Origin: Protula sp. h YS-2021
Taxonomy: Eukaryota; Annelida; Polychaeta; Sabellida; Serpulidae
Reading direction: 5' to 3'
Assembly (NCBI GenBank): GCA_949752745.1
Contig: OX457034.1
Location: forward strand, 2,824,646 to 2,888,645
DNA length: 64,000 nucleotides
The notes under the pieces are model-generated. The model saw nothing but the letters and a program-made list of their open reading frames with translations. It was not told the origin of the DNA and made no database searches. Position numbers and translations under genes: made by a program. This document shows positions 63,449-64,000 of this stretch, in pieces. Position 1 is the stretch's first letter, and each line of letters starts with the position of its first letter.

Positions 63449-63802
63449 ATGTCTACAACTCGTACAATCACAGTGATGCGAAACGGCAAGGCAGTGGCGC
63501 TGACAACTGAATGCTACAAGTGTTGGGTGTGGCTGGAATATCAAGGACAACCACACAACTGTCCGGTACACCACAATGCACCACGTCGGTACTGTTGCAA
63601 AACCTGCGGTGGTTTGCTATGGTACAAGTTTGCGGCAACATTACCTGGACCAGAGCCAAGCACAGACTGCTGGTGGTGCGGTGCAACGCTGAGAAGCATC
63701 AAATATTACAATTTTCATCCTTTCAAGTGTTCAATAAGACCTTTAACGATGGAGCAGTTTTACAGATACCAGTGTGGTTGCGGAAACCCGACTTGTTGGT
63801 GA
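63449..63802 (+). CDS. Conserved Cys-rich Polinton protein, E2 copy
   Basis: 117 residues, intact. It has Cys at 22, 25, 38, 49, 50, 53, 74, 77, 94, 109, 111 and 116. Cys53 and Cys116 are the positions changed to Phe in E1, while Cys71 of E1 is Ser here. Conservation of frame, length and promoter between two diverged copies supports a real gene. Metal binding is likely and function unknown. Confidence 0.78.
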   Translation: MSTTRTITVMRNGKAVALTTECYKCWVWLEYQGQPHNCPVHHNAPRRYCCKTCGGLLWYKFAATLPGPEPSTDCWWCGATLRSIKYYNFHPFKCSIRPLTMEQFYRYQCGCGNPTCW

Positions 63803-63886
63803 AGAACCAACTTACTAACATCTTTCGGCCCTTCTAAGGGCCACCCTCTGTTGTGAAAACGCAAATTCTGTCTATGTATGAGTGTG

Positions 63887-63894
63887 TATAAAAG
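63887..63894 (+). promoter_or_regulatory. TATA box of the E2 polymerase gene
   Basis: TATAAAAG followed by GGGGATGTCTGAGATTACA, as in E1. Confidence 0.7.
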
Positions 63895-63960
63895 GGGGAT
63901 GTCTGAGATTACATTTCAGCATTTCAGTTTCAGCAGTTAACGGAACAACAACCAGCTAAG

Positions 63961-64000
63961 TTGAAACGTGAAGAACATAGGAAAGGAGCAAAGAGACGAA
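63961..64000 (+). pseudogene. PolB: Start of the E2 polymerase gene, initiator changed to TTG
   Basis: The first 40 bases match 14,596-14,635 of E1. The codon aligned with the E1 ATG is TTG here, so initiation must differ or the gene is inactive. The rest lies beyond the window. Confidence 0.6.

Larger units (their letters stand above)
60475..64000. mobile_element. Second Polinton (E2), left end only
   Basis: Starts AGGGGGACAGTGGTGG, followed by the same terminal palindrome, CRE-like array, composite arrays, promoters, Cys-rich gene and polymerase start as in E1. It is in the same orientation and runs off the window. The left boundary is fixed within a few bases by the interrupted host repeat. 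Confidence 0.93.

Overview
The window looks like nuclear DNA of an invertebrate animal. It has GT-AG introns, a Golgi-type fucosyltransferase gene, a SET-domain gene, relics of LINE and DIRS-like retroelements, many dispersed and tandem repeats, and two large Polinton/Maverick (adintovirus-type) elements. A marine invertebrate such as a cnidarian or mollusc is plausible, but the phylum cannot be settled from the sequence alone. Outside the Polintons gene density is low and most of the DNA is old repeat.

Layout. 0.4-6.8 kb, minus strand: an alpha-1,3-fucosyltransferase (GT10) gene in at least two exons, with two frameshifts, and a decayed second copy upstream. 4-12.4 kb: tandem and inverted repeats, plus a DIRS-like RNase H relic at 11.0-11.4 kb. 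12.45-29.23 kb: a complete Polinton (E1, about 16.8 kb). On the plus strand it carries a protein-primed family B DNA polymerase, a PC4-like protein and small unknown genes. On the minus strand it carries two early ORFs, a Cys-rich protein, a retroviral-type integrase with chromodomain, a packaging ATPase, a basic pX-like protein, a conserved unknown protein, a myristoylation-motif protein, penton, major capsid protein and adenain-like protease. Several of these are broken by stops or frameshifts, so E1 looks like a dead integrated copy.

29.5-33.85 kb, plus strand: a SET-domain gene of at least five exons whose splice phases all agree, with one in-frame stop. 34-41 kb: hairpin-headed repeats and a palindrome with 1.64-kb arms (35,958-40,867) enclosing a 1.64-kb centre. 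41.7-48.3 kb: splice-bounded coding segments of unrecognised gene(s), including a coding tandem repeat. 48.7-60.4 kb: hairpin-headed repeats, a LINE 3' end inserted in another repeat, tandem duplications, and a gene related to the one near 47.4 kb. 60,475-64,000: the left end of a second Polinton (E2), in the same orientation as E1, inserted in a dispersed repeat and cut by the window edge.

In the Polintons, transcription runs inward from both terminal inverted repeats and converges near 19.85-20.0 kb, where both strands carry poly(A) signals. Late minus-strand genes are packed with ATGA or TAATG stop/start overlaps, which fixes several starts and ends even where the frames are broken. The two copies share their termini, the 117-residue Cys-rich gene, its promoter and the start of the polymerase gene. 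They carry unrelated genes in the slot between the left terminal repeat and the Cys-rich gene.
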